A stretch of 64,000 bases of DNA from NCBI RefSeq assembly GCF_900104695.1, contig NZ_FNSW01000001.1, positions 1,984,001 to 2,048,000 on the forward strand. The letters are read 5' to 3'. The notes beneath the pieces were generated by a model. It was not told the DNA's origin. It worked only from the letters and a program-made list of their open reading frames with translations, and did not search any database. Below are positions 32,933 through 41,446 of this stretch, in pieces; within the stretch, counting starts at the first letter, position 1, and each line of letters begins with the position of its first letter. The stretch comes from Paenibacillus sp. GP183. GTDB taxonomy: Bacteria; Bacillota; Bacilli; Paenibacillales; NBRC-103111. Both the position numbers and the translations under genes were made by a program.

Positions 32933-34711
32933 ATGAACAAAAACCGGTTATTAAAACTCGCAAACATTCTATTGTTAGTCTTAGTCTTGGCATTGCCCGC
33001 AACCGCTCAAGCCGTCGACAGTCCTAAAAGCACCGCGGGCGACAAGGACGGCGGGATCGGGATCAGCACGAATTATCTCATCGGGGCGCCGAACGTCTCA
33101 CTCAGTCCGAAAGTGAACCAAATTATTTACCCTCTTTTTTCAACACCCGCCATTCAAAAGAAAGGCCAATCTTTAACAGTCAAGGTGGACAGCAAAGGGA
33201 AAGTGGCCGGAGCCTGGAGCATCAAATTAAAGCAAACGAACAATTCTTCGTTTACAAGTGAATACGATCTTCCAGTACAGTCCGTATCAATGGGACAATC
33301 CTATTGGAACAAAAGTTCAACTATCTACGATGTCACTGTGCAAATCCCTAGTCAGATCCCGGAAAAGTTGTACGATCTTGAGGTCGCCTATACAGGCAAT
33401 GGTATGCGCCTGACCGATAAGCAGCCCCATACGGTCAAAGTGGTGGATCAATTCAAAAAAGATTTCACGTTCCTGCATATGACGGATATTCATGTCGGTT
33501 CCCCCAGAAATTTAGGGGATCCTTCCGATCCTACCGCTGCGGACCCTGCACTAGCAACTGAAGCGGGCATTTGGAATCCTGATCCGAGCAAACGCTGGCT
33601 ATATCTCCAAAAAACGATCAAGGAAGTCAACCTGAAAAATCCCGACTTCGTTGTTCTGACCGGCGATTTGATGTTCGGCCAATTGAATCCCCAAGAATAT
33701 ATATATGAGTATGAAGAAGTTTATAAAGTGCTGCAGCAGCTGAATGTTCCGGTCTATCTCATCCCGGGCAATCATGACGGTTATGCACAGGATGGTACGC
33801 TGTCGGATGGATTGGATTACTGGACAAAATACTTCGGACCGCAGTATTTTTCATTCGATTACGGCCAGTACGCTCACTTTACCGCACTGAATTCATTCGA
33901 TTGGGACAAAATCGATAGAAGCGGCACCGGCACTGTATTAGTGCCTACCTGGGGCGGACAAGTTCGGAATGAGCAGCTGCAGTGGGTCAAGCAGGATCTT
34001 GCGAAGAACGCTGCGACAGCGCAGCCGGGACAACTGAGAGGGCTGCTAGCCCATAACAATCCGATTTATCGAGACCGTGATTTATGGCCGCAAAGTGATC
34101 CTGAAGTGCAGCAGTATTGGAAGGAATATGATCGCCAGCACAACCCGCAGACGCCCGTAAACCTGGCTCTGGGGGAAAAGCTCGGGCTGAAATATGATCA
34201 GCTGTGGCATGGAGAAGGCGCCCAGCAAATCATCGATTTAATGAAGCAGTATCAAGTTCAGATTAGCCTGCATGGACATACGCATATCGATAATGTGACC
34301 CAAAAAGAAAACATCCTCTATATCACGACGACAGCTATCGAGCTCACGGGCAAACCGTGGATAGGATTCCGGAATTTTGTCATGAACAATGGGCAGCCCA
34401 CCGGGTACATCTACGAGGAGCCAGGATATTCTATCCCGGTTTACCAAAACGGCGTAACGAAATCCGGGATCATGTCGTTCCAAGCCGATTACGCTGCGGC
34501 CAACGATGGACATGCTTCCTCGCAAACCGCAACCGTAACGAACCGCCTGAACAAACCGATCACTGTCACGGTTCCGTTCTACATGACTGCCGGAAGTTAC
34601 AAGGTTTCAACCGGCACGATCAAACAGAACTACGCCGTAGACGGACAAGAATATCTCGAAGTATTAGTTACGATACCCGCGAACGCGACGCAAAATATCA
34701 CAATTCATTAA
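32933..34711 (+). CDS. Secreted calcineurin-like metallophosphoesterase
   Basis: A 592-residue protein with AAGGAG seven bases before the ATG. A signal peptide ends near AQA (residue 27). An N-terminal Ig-like region (about 50-175) precedes the metallophosphoesterase domain with all five motifs: DIHVGSP, LTGDLMF, PGNHDG, AHNNPIYRDRD, and HGHTHIDN. A C-terminal beta-rich part (after about residue 490) resembles an accessory domain. It probably hydrolyses phosphomonoesters or diesters outside the cell; the substrate is unknown. Confidence 0.88.
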   Translation: MNKNRLLKLANILLLVLVLALPATAQAVDSPKSTAGDKDGGIGISTNYLIGAPNVSLSPKVNQIIYPLFSTPAIQKKGQSLTVKVDSKGKVAGAWSIKLKQTNNSSFTSEYDLPVQSVSMGQSYWNKSSTIYDVTVQIPSQIPEKLYDLEVAYTGNGMRLTDKQPHTVKVVDQFKKDFTFLHMTDIHVGSPRNLGDPSDPTAADPALATEAGIWNPDPSKRWLYLQKTIKEVNLKNPDFVVLTGDLMFGQLNPQEYIYEYEEVYKVLQQLNVPVYLIPGNHDGYAQDGTLSDGLDYWTKYFGPQYFSFDYGQYAHFTALNSFDWDKIDRSGTGTVLVPTWGGQVRNEQLQWVKQDLAKNAATAQPGQLRGLLAHNNPIYRDRDLWPQSDPEVQQYWKEYDRQHNPQTPVNLALGEKLGLKYDQLWHGEGAQQIIDLMKQYQVQISLHGHTHIDNVTQKENILYITTTAIELTGKPWIGFRNFVMNNGQPTGYIYEEPGYSIPVYQNGVTKSGIMSFQADYAAANDGHASSQTATVTNRLNKPITVTVPFYMTAGSYKVSTGTIKQNYAVDGQEYLEVLVTIPANATQNITIH

Positions 34712-34715
34712 TGAG

Positions 34716-34755
34716 ATAATCCCTCAGGTCTAATGCCTGTGGGATTATTCTTTTT
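34716..34755 (+). terminator. Terminator of the metallophosphoesterase gene
   Basis: ATAATCCCTCAGG and CCTGTGGGATTAT form a 12-pair stem with one T-T mismatch (34716-34748), followed by TCTTTTT. It overlaps the end of the convergent small gene. Confidence 0.8.
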
Positions 34756-34954
34756 ATTTCAAGTGACGCAGCCCTTCAATTAAACACAGCATCGTCAAGG
34801 CTTGACCATAGGTCATAGGTGAAATGGGGATATCTTTATAAAATTGCTTGTCCTTGTCAACAGGAGTCCCATAGGATACTTCGCGTACTATTCCCTTTTC
34901 GTCAATGCGTACAATCACAGCATTAATTGATTCTATTATCACTAAAGTTGGCAT
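34754..34954 (-). CDS. Small protein of unknown function (66 residues)
   Basis: The frame reads like a protein (MPTLVIIESINAVIVRIDEKGIVREVSYGTP at the start, then KDKQFYKDIPISPMTYGQALTMLCLIEGLRHLK), but no ribosome binding site precedes the ATG at 34954. I do not recognise a family. It is convergent with the metallophosphoesterase gene and divergent from the EthD-like gene. Confidence 0.5.
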   Translation of the reverse strand: MPTLVIIESINAVIVRIDEKGIVREVSYGTPVDKDKQFYKDIPISPMTYGQALTMLCLIEGLRHLK

Positions 34955-35001
34955 CTATTTAACATATCTTGCTTAAAATAATTATAATGTGAGGTGCTAT
35001 C

Positions 35002-35304
35002 ATGGCTAAAATGATTATTATGTATGAAGAGCCAAAGGACAAAGAGGGATTTGAAAGACATTATTTCAATGTTCATGTTCCGCTGGGTAAAAAGATTCCC
35101 AATATTAAAAACGAAACTATACAGCGTGTCATTCATTCACAAAATACCGACTTAAAACTTTATTTAATTGTTGAACTCGAGTTTGAAAATATGGATGCAC
35201 TAAATCAGGCCTTTACCAGTCCTGAAGCGCGAGCTGCAGAAGAGGACGGACCCCAATTATTTAAATATTTGCACAAGCCGCCCATAATCACGATCGTAAA
35301 ATAA
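35002..35304 (+). CDS. EthD-family protein
   Basis: A 100-residue dimeric alpha/beta-barrel type protein; GAGGTGCTATC precedes the ATG. The family pattern is visible in IIMYEEPKDKEGFERHYFNVHVPLGKKIP (the YxxxHxPL element) and the C-terminal EEDGPQLFKYL. EthD-like proteins are associated with degradation of ethers and other compounds; the specific role here is unknown. Confidence 0.75.
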   Translation: MAKMIIMYEEPKDKEGFERHYFNVHVPLGKKIPNIKNETIQRVIHSQNTDLKLYLIVELEFENMDALNQAFTSPEARAAEEDGPQLFKYLHKPPIITIVK

Positions 35305-35317
35305 CCGGCTGCCAGTT

Positions 35318-35665
35318 TTAATTGAAATCCTTCCAGGTATAATCTTCGCTCAATATACCGATTGGGATTTCTTTTGCATGCCAATTTCCCATTGAAGCTG
35401 CTTCAGGCTTGCGAAAACAAATCAAATTCTGATGGAATCCAAACGCTCGGCATATTGACGGTCTAACCGAATGAATACCGCACCCGTCATTAACTTGATC
35501 GTAAAAAATGCATGTACCAAAAAACCTTTCCTGATTTTCCAACTCCAACTTGCTTTTTTGAGGCATCGATTTAATTTTCTTTTTTATGCTCTTCAGCTCC
35601 TGTTCAGTGATTGGAACAGGACCGCAGCATAGACCCTTGCATCCTTTGCATGGAAGACTTTCCAA
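35318..35665 (-). CDS. YkgJ-family cysteine-cluster protein
   Basis: A 115-residue protein from a TTG start at 35665, chosen because AGGAGGG lies eight bases upstream. Cysteines cluster in LPCKGCKGLCCGP, FGTCIFYDQVNDGCGIHSVRPSICRAFGF and NLICF, the CxxCxxxCC type metal-binding pattern of the YkgJ/UPF0153 family, thought to bind zinc or iron-sulfur. Function unknown. Confidence 0.82.
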   Translation of the reverse strand: MESLPCKGCKGLCCGPVPITEQELKSIKKKIKSMPQKSKLELENQERFFGTCIFYDQVNDGCGIHSVRPSICRAFGFHQNLICFRKPEAASMGNWHAKEIPIGILSEDYTWKDFN

Positions 35666-35906
35666 AAAGAACCCTCCTAATCGGACTAGTTAAAAGATAA
35701 ATATATTACCTATATATCATTTATTGCACAAACGATCAAATAAAAAATATTTTATTATATCACAAAAATAATTTTTTGTCAATATAAATTTCGGGTTAAA
35801 TGATTGGATTCTGGGATGAACTCTGCTTGATTTATAGGTGTGATTGTTTCATAATACGTTCATAACTTATTTTAAATATTATATCGGAGATAGAGGTGAG
35901 ATAAAT

Positions 35907-35937
35907 ATGGAAAAGTCGAACTCTTTAAATAACCTAG
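35907..35937 (+). pseudogene. 5' end of an IS-disrupted GNAT gene
   Basis: The original start, ATG at 35907 with GAGGTGAG upstream, reads MEKSNSLNNL and then meets the IS1380-family element at 35938. Joined to the far side (from 37658), the frame continues VFFEVDQNRW to the stop at 38190, 188 codons including the stop. Confidence 0.85.
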
Positions 35938-37652
35938 CCTGAAATATTCATGGAGCCCTAAGCTACTTAGTTGAATTGGGGAAATAAAGAAAAAAATTCT
36001 CGCGATATCATTCCTATCCGTGTTTAAGAGATAGCAGAGAGTGGATCTTTTAAGCGGTTATCGAGAAAATGAGCAACATTCCTTCTTAGTGGTGTGGAAA
36101 TGGACGCACTTGCCCGTTACGCCGGAGTACTACTTTTGGATTTTGTCAGTCAAATCCAGCCATCAACCGAACCGAGGCAAGCATTGGATATTGTTCAAGG
36201 TTTCAAGGAATGGCTCACGATAAATACAGGAACTGCACAATTTCCATGTCCAGTAGCGGCCGGAATAGATCAATTTCCCCGCAATTTTAATCAGTTTGGT
36301 TCGCAGCGTTTCCATACGACTTGGCTTGAGTCTCTCGGGTAAACACAACCTGCGAAACCAATTGTTGAAGTTATATGCCAACATCGCCAATTGTAATTTA
36401 ACGGCATTGGTTTCGAATGCAGTGCTACTCATCTTATGGCAAGCAAAGCCGTTCTTCGCTTCCTTGATGAAATTCTCCATGTGACCTCGTTGAAAGTAAA
36501 AGCGAATGACGTTACGTGCTTGCAAAGTCATGTTCGTAGCAATAAAGGTGAATTGAAAAATCAACTCTCCTGCTGGCCGTTCCATCTTAACGATTACACG
36601 ACGCGCACAATTCCAAGATTTCGCCTTGTATTGGAATTCACGGTAGTGTACTTGTCTCTCATGTAGCTTTTGGGGATTAAGCACTTGGTCTGCCATCTCT
36701 TGTGCAGCAGATTGCAGACGGGCATTGGCTTTCAGACGGATCGCGTATTTATGCCCCTTCGTTTCGGCAAGGTCAAACAATCCCGGAACGGCAAAGCCGC
36801 TGTCCCCGCGAAAGACAAGTAAGGCCTTCGGTGCCCAAAATTGATAACGTTCCAGGATAGGCCCCATAAATCGTACAACCTGGCGGGAAGTGTACACGTT
36901 GCCGGCACGAAGTTCCGCCCGTAAACAGTCACCAGTCAATCCATCAAAGCAAAACAGCGGATGGAATCCGGTTTGTGCGTAGTGATGATTATAGTTCGCT
37001 CCATGTTGCTTACCTGAGGTAGCAAAGCCGGAGGAATCCAAATCTAACACAAACTGATCACGTGTCTCGATTGCATATGCCCGGCCCTGTAGCATTTCAT
37101 TGATGTTCTCCAACGATTTGGCGGTCGCGATATTCGCCTTTTCATTAAAGCGAGAGATTGTCGGCTGAGAAGCCAGCCGTTCTTTTGCTAACAAGGCGGT
37201 CAACAACGGTTCGTGAGACAAGTCATCTGCATGATCATCGGTATGGTAGCCACACAGATGCTGATAGATCTTCTGGAGCACAACATCTGAATTGGAATGA
37301 TCCCGATGATGAACGGGATCGTGTACAACGAGTAATTGCTTAACGGTCTGAGTAAGACCAAGTTTGTGGTCGAATTCTTTATATAGAAGTAGGCCAGCGT
37401 CCGAAGTCAGATCGCCGCCTTCAAAATTCACTTTCATTCGGGGGTTGAAGTTCATGCCGTACTCTTGTAAACTTGACATAGAAGAGTCTCCTTTGTAGTT
37501 TTGGTGTGTTTGGTCACCATCAACACTACCAAAGAATGGACTCTTTTTCCATGTTTTCGTTTCACTTTTTAAGTGACCCATTAAATCGCTTAGATCCCTT
37601 GTCACTACTGCTTTTTATAGCATTGTTAATGAAGTGCTATGAATATTTCAGG
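35938..37652 (-). mobile_element. IS1380-family insertion sequence
   Basis: Perfect 14-base terminal inverted repeats CCTGAAATATTCAT at 35938-35951 and (inverted) 37639-37652. The element is flanked by the five-base direct repeat CCTAG (35933-35937 and 37653-37657), a target duplication. It is 1715 bases long with one intact transposase gene on the minus strand, and it splits a GNAT gene after codon 10. Confidence 0.95.
36163..37479 (-). CDS. IS1380-family transposase
   Basis: The ATG at 37479 with AAAGGAG upstream gives 438 residues, MSSLQEYGMNFNPRMK. The IS1380 DDE pattern is visible: TSDAGLLLYKEFD near the N-terminus, FVLDLDSSGF with the first Asp, FRGDSGFAVPG with the second, and the region MENFIKEAKNGFACH with the Glu. 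The frame is complete, so the element may be active. Confidence 0.93.
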   Translation of the reverse strand: MSSLQEYGMNFNPRMKVNFEGGDLTSDAGLLLYKEFDHKLGLTQTVKQLLVVHDPVHHRDHSNSDVVLQKIYQHLCGYHTDDHADDLSHEPLLTALLAKERLASQPTISRFNEKANIATAKSLENINEMLQGRAYAIETRDQFVLDLDSSGFATSGKQHGANYNHHYAQTGFHPLFCFDGLTGDCLRAELRAGNVYTSRQVVRFMGPILERYQFWAPKALLVFRGDSGFAVPGLFDLAETKGHKYAIRLKANARLQSAAQEMADQVLNPQKLHERQVHYREFQYKAKSWNCARRVIVKMERPAGELIFQFTFIATNMTLQARNVIRFYFQRGHMENFIKEAKNGFACHKMSSTAFETNAVKLQLAMLAYNFNNWFRRLCLPERLKPSRMETLRTKLIKIAGKLIYSGRYWTWKLCSSCIYREPFLETLNNIQCLPRFG

Positions 37653-38190
37653 CCTAGTATTCTTCGAAGTCGATCAAAATCGTTGGTCCGATTTTGAGAA
37701 GCTTTTTGAAAGCAGAGGCGGTCCAAAGAATTGCTGGTGTATGGTCTGGCGTGGAGAGCCCGAGGATCGAAAAAATAAGGAAAACAAAAAAACTGCCATC
37801 AAAAAAATGGTGCATGATCAAATGCCTATAGGTATTTTGGGATATGTAGACGATGAACCGGTTGCATGGTGCTCTATCGCTCCTCGTTCAACTTATCGTG
37901 ATCTTGGAGGATTACATAAACCTGATGAGAATCCGCAAAATGTTTGGTCTATCGTCTGTTTCTATATTCCTCGAAAATATCGGGGGCAAGGTGTTATGAA
38001 TCAGTTGATTCTAGCAGCAATCGATCATTCACGTCAAAATGGCGCAACGGTCATTGAAGCGTATCCTGTTGACCCTGATTCTCCAAGCTATCGGTTCATG
38101 GGATTTGTTCCATTATTTAGAGATTTTGGGTTCGTCGAGGTCGGCATCGCTGGAAGTCGACGACATGTAATGCGTTTAACGCTGCATTAA
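37639..38190 (+). CDS. GNAT acetyltransferase, 5' end replaced by IS sequence
   Basis: What remains of the GNAT gene begins with an ATG inside the right inverted repeat of the IS (MNISG), in frame with the native sequence LVFFEVDQNRWSDFEKL from 37654. The body is a GNAT with the acetyl-CoA segment IVCFYIPRKYRGQGVMNQLILAAIDHSR (Q/RxxGxG/A pattern RGQGVM). A product lacking only the first ten native residues could be made if transcription and a ribosome binding site exist; only a weak GAAGTG is seen. It overlaps the convergent TPR-like gene by four bases. Substrate unknown. Confidence 0.8.
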   Translation: MNISGLVFFEVDQNRWSDFEKLFESRGGPKNCWCMVWRGEPEDRKNKENKKTAIKKMVHDQMPIGILGYVDDEPVAWCSIAPRSTYRDLGGLHKPDENPQNVWSIVCFYIPRKYRGQGVMNQLILAAIDHSRQNGATVIEAYPVDPDSPSYRFMGFVPLFRDFGFVEVGIAGSRRHVMRLTLH

Positions 38191-39107
38191 TTATTGGACA
38201 AGCGTTGAAATCTCTCAGGCCATTCCATTTTCGGATGGAAGTTGTAGAGAAGCCCCTGAGTGAAAAGAGTCGCATTCACCCAAAGTGATTTGAACAGCAA
38301 TGGTTTACGCTCCAGATAGTACAGCGGGTCCACCGGAACGGAAAAATTGCAATAGTCTTCAAACGTCCCCTCAAAACCTTTAGGCCAGTGTCTTTTCAAA
38401 GGATGCTCCGGAACACGCCCTCCTGCTTTCACATGCTCATACGTGTCCTTTAACCAGTCCGTCACGGGGACTTCCTTGAGTGGAATAATCAAGCTCTCCC
38501 AATCCTTAAGTAACGAGCCATGCTTTCCCCACTCGATTCGTATGACAGGACGCTGACCATGATCTCTTGCCTCTTGAGCCGCAGCTTTGGATTCAATCAC
38601 GCTGCTGTGGAAAAACGTCAGTACGTTTGTGACCACCTCTGTTTGCGGATCATATTCAATCCAAATCTCTTCGTGGTCGCACGGTTCATAATCATCGGGA
38701 AAATCATAATCGTCCTCCCAAAACAAATGATACCCAATTAACGGGCGAGTCGGGTGATGGACAGCCGCAACGTCTTTTAAAGGAAAACATTCCAGCGGTG
38801 TCGTGAGTAACATCGGACAAAATTTGCGGATCAAGCTGATTTCCCGTTCATTCGGCTCTTGGGCTGGAACCAATTCCAATACCCGCTTATAGAGCTCACC
38901 TGCTCGGCGCAAATTACCATCCAGGTGCAGAATTTCGGCCTGCCAAGCGGCAAATTCGACTCGATCCGGGCATACCTTGCGAAGAAGTTCAAGCATGGGC
39001 AGGGCGGCTTGGTAATAGTCGCTGCCAGCGGTCACTTCGCCGCTTAGCATCTTGGAAATGAGAGTTTGACTTGCCTGTTTAAATTCATCGGCGTAGATTT
39101 CGATCAT
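38187..39107 (-). CDS. Protein of unknown function with TPR-like N-terminal part
   Basis: A 306-residue protein; GGTGAGAGG precedes the ATG. The first 85 residues are helical with a tetratricopeptide-like unit (EFAAWQAEILHLDGNLRRAGELYKRVLELVP). The rest is an acidic, Trp/Tyr-rich domain (LFWEDDYDFPDDYEPCDHEEIWIEYDP) that I do not recognise. It is 22 bases downstream of the CehA-like gene and is probably the last gene of the LacI-controlled operon. Confidence 0.65.
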   Translation of the reverse strand: MIEIYADEFKQASQTLISKMLSGEVTAGSDYYQAALPMLELLRKVCPDRVEFAAWQAEILHLDGNLRRAGELYKRVLELVPAQEPNEREISLIRKFCPMLLTTPLECFPLKDVAAVHHPTRPLIGYHLFWEDDYDFPDDYEPCDHEEIWIEYDPQTEVVTNVLTFFHSSVIESKAAAQEARDHGQRPVIRIEWGKHGSLLKDWESLIIPLKEVPVTDWLKDTYEHVKAGGRVPEHPLKRHWPKGFEGTFEDYCNFSVPVDPLYYLERKPLLFKSLWVNATLFTQGLLYNFHPKMEWPERFQRLSNN

Positions 39108-39129
39108 GACCTCTCACCAAGCATCCTCA

Positions 39130-40137
39130 TTACGAATCTCTCCTTACATGTTCAAAATAAATAGCATTTGTAAAAGCAATTAACGCCCGAACTCCCCTGA
39201 CATTACCCCATAGCTCTGCTCTGATCCACATGAGCCCGTCTCCTTCAATAGAGATCACGCTGTCCAGCTGTTCTAAAGAAACGGAATATTCGCTCAGAAC
39301 GCCGGTATTTCCCATAATTTTCAACGTGTAATGGGGCTCAGGAAAATTCCAAATCCCTTGCCGCGCGGATATATCTATACTTACGTTGATCTTATATCTA
39401 TTGCTTAGCTCTTGTTGGAGTACGGTACTGCCGACCCCGTAAGAAGCAGTATCGGTTAAGAGGCCTATGTTAAGATGGGGTCCAATGGTCACGGTTGCTT
39501 TGCCAGAGGCGAGAGCATACACCGCTTTGACTGTCATCGGTTCATCCCCATCGTCGACTTCAAGATACGTGACCGAAACCGGCTCATCCGTTTGCTCCTG
39601 AGCATGCCAGTCTCGTCCTGACGTTGCCGTAATTCGATAGCCCTCGTTCAGCTTGTCAGTCCACAAACGGAAGGCGCGGGTGTTATCAGTCTTGATCGAT
39701 GGAAATGTTCCGGACCAGACTTCTATATAGTCGAGATCGTTCCAATCCTGGATCTCAAATTCCCAAAAGCAGCCCGTACATATCGGACTGCCAATGCGAA
39801 AAGGATGGGCCATTCCAGCTATTCCCCCATGAGCATGAACTCCCGCAATTCCTCTATGGATATCATCAGGTCCTTCAGCTCGCCAGTCGACAAATTCCGT
39901 TAATCCGATTGTAACCATGTGCCCGTGAAACGTAGTCCACTCCATACCGGAAATGATGGAGATGCCAGTTTCTTGCTCCACAGCTTCTTTATCGAGCAGA
40001 CCTGTCATCGTATTGTGGTCAGTCAGCGCAAAACAATCGAAGCCCAGCGCCTTTGCTCCGTTAGCCAGCTCAAGCAGTGTCTGTCTTCCATCGCTGTGAA
40101 AAGTATGGCTGTGTAATTCACAAGCAATCCAGGGCAT
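39130..40137 (-). CDS. CehA/McbA-family PHP metallohydrolase
   Basis: A 335-residue PHP domain protein starting PWIACELHSHTFHSDG (HxHxxxSDG metal motif), followed by DCFALTDHNT, GMEWTTFHGH, and TSGRDWHA. CehA/McbA proteins hydrolyse carbamate or phosphodiester bonds with a metal centre. It lies downstream of an ABC importer and five bases after the gene for a beta-rich protein (40143-40607) that probably belongs to it. Its role is likely hydrolysis of the imported substrate inside the cell, as no signal peptide is seen. Confidence 0.85.
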   Translation of the reverse strand: MPWIACELHSHTFHSDGRQTLLELANGAKALGFDCFALTDHNTMTGLLDKEAVEQETGISIISGMEWTTFHGHMVTIGLTEFVDWRAEGPDDIHRGIAGVHAHGGIAGMAHPFRIGSPICTGCFWEFEIQDWNDLDYIEVWSGTFPSIKTDNTRAFRLWTDKLNEGYRITATSGRDWHAQEQTDEPVSVTYLEVDDGDEPMTVKAVYALASGKATVTIGPHLNIGLLTDTASYGVGSTVLQQELSNRYKINVSIDISARQGIWNFPEPHYTLKIMGNTGVLSEYSVSLEQLDSVISIEGDGLMWIRAELWGNVRGVRALIAFTNAIYFEHVRRDS

Positions 40138-40142
40138 GGTGC

Positions 40143-40607
40143 TTATTCCTCCTCATGGTGTAATTGCAGCTTATACCGGCAGCTATTTGTGATGACGGCA
40201 TGAATACTCAGAGTGACTCCCCACATTCCTGGAAGGATCCTTCCCCTGACAAGTCCCGGAGATGCCGCATCTTCGGAAAGGAATAATAGCTGCTCGGGGT
40301 CATGCCTGTGCCCTGCACCGCGGTGTCCCTCGGGATCATCGACTGAAACTGTAATTAAGTTTTTCAGGGGCAAGAAAGATTCCCATTTCGCTTGGATTCT
40401 CTCTCGCTGATCTGCTTCGGTATATTTATCTATGCTGTCCATAATCATCTTTTTCGCCAGATCCCGGTCCTCTAAAAGCTTCGGCTCGTAGACAAAACTG
40501 ATCCACAGCTTGCCCCCCGGTTGACCCAGGTAAAACTTATATGAAATATGTGATTTCGAACTAACCGGCGTTACTCGCCCTTCTGCTTCAAGAATAACCT
40601 GCTTCAT
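40143..40607 (-). CDS. Beta-rich partner protein of the CehA-like hydrolase
   Basis: A 154-residue protein without signal peptide. It has regular beta-strand pattern and a GHRGAGHRHDPEQLLF segment, then GRILPGMWGVTLSIHAV. I believe similar segments form the N-terminal part of longer CehA-type hydrolases, which suggests that one protein is here encoded by two genes. Its ATG overlaps the stop of the permease gene by four bases, and the CehA ribosome binding site lies inside its end. Confidence 0.6.
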   Translation of the reverse strand: MKQVILEAEGRVTPVSSKSHISYKFYLGQPGGKLWISFVYEPKLLEDRDLAKKMIMDSIDKYTEADQRERIQAKWESFLPLKNLITVSVDDPEGHRGAGHRHDPEQLLFLSEDAASPGLVRGRILPGMWGVTLSIHAVITNSCRYKLQLHHEEE

Positions 40608-41446
40608 GATTTCGCAACCTCATCAATAATCATACTGCGGATATAAAAGTATCCCATGACCGAGCAAAGCATAAATGTAAAAAAGGCGATTGCCGCAGCC
40701 AATTGTTTGTCTTGAAACACACCGAATACTTGTTCCATCGACACACCCAGCATTTGCGGTGCATTGGCCCCGACGAGAAATGGAGCTGTGAACGAGCCAA
40801 TCACGCCCATAAATACAAAGGTGATTGCAACAAGAAGAGTCTTGTAAGTAAGCGGCAAAACGAACTGAAAAAAGATTCGCAATGCACTGGCTCCGACGTC
40901 CTTCGCGCTTTCAATAACGGAGTTAGGGACTGCAGATAAAGCGGAACCGAGCAGCATGGTCGTAAATGGAATGTTAAACCATAAATTGGCGATGATAATT
41001 CCCTTCATATCGAAAATGATGCGAGGCAAAGTTCCCATATGCGCTGCAGTTAATATTCGGGCGACCCAACCATGATTACCCAGCAATTGGATTAAGCCAT
41101 ACGTAGCAATTACAGATGGAATAAAGATCGGGATCATGTACATTTTGCGGATCCATTGAACAGCCGTTCCGTTATTGAATCTCATATATGCCGCAAGCGC
41201 ATAACTGATAACCAGCACGAGAATGACAGAAATGATCGTAACTTCAAGGGTGAATATAATATTGGAACGCATCAGCTTGTCGGTGAACAAATATTGGTAA
41301 TTGGACAAATCATACCCGCCGGACTTGTTCGTCAGGCTTTCTTTGAAAGAAATGAATATCGGGATGACAACAATGACGAATAGCACCAAAAAAGAGGGGA
41401 TTACCAGAAGTAACCCCAGTAACCCCATTTTCATTTGTTTACTCAT
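40604..41446 (-). CDS. ABC permease, PotB/PhnU type
   Basis: A 280-residue permease with six membrane segments and the EAA loop (ESAKDVGASALRIFFQFVLPLTYKTLLVAI). It overlaps the binding-protein gene by ATGA. It pairs with the permease at 43732-44556 as the two membrane subunits of a polyamine/iron/aminoethylphosphonate-type importer. Confidence 0.85.
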   Translation of the reverse strand: MSKQMKMGLLGLLLVIPSFLVLFVIVVIPIFISFKESLTNKSGGYDLSNYQYLFTDKLMRSNIIFTLEVTIISVILVLVISYALAAYMRFNNGTAVQWIRKMYMIPIFIPSVIATYGLIQLLGNHGWVARILTAAHMGTLPRIIFDMKGIIIANLWFNIPFTTMLLGSALSAVPNSVIESAKDVGASALRIFFQFVLPLTYKTLLVAITFVFMGVIGSFTAPFLVGANAPQMLGVSMEQVFGVFQDKQLAAAIAFFTFMLCSVMGYFYIRSMIIDEVAKS

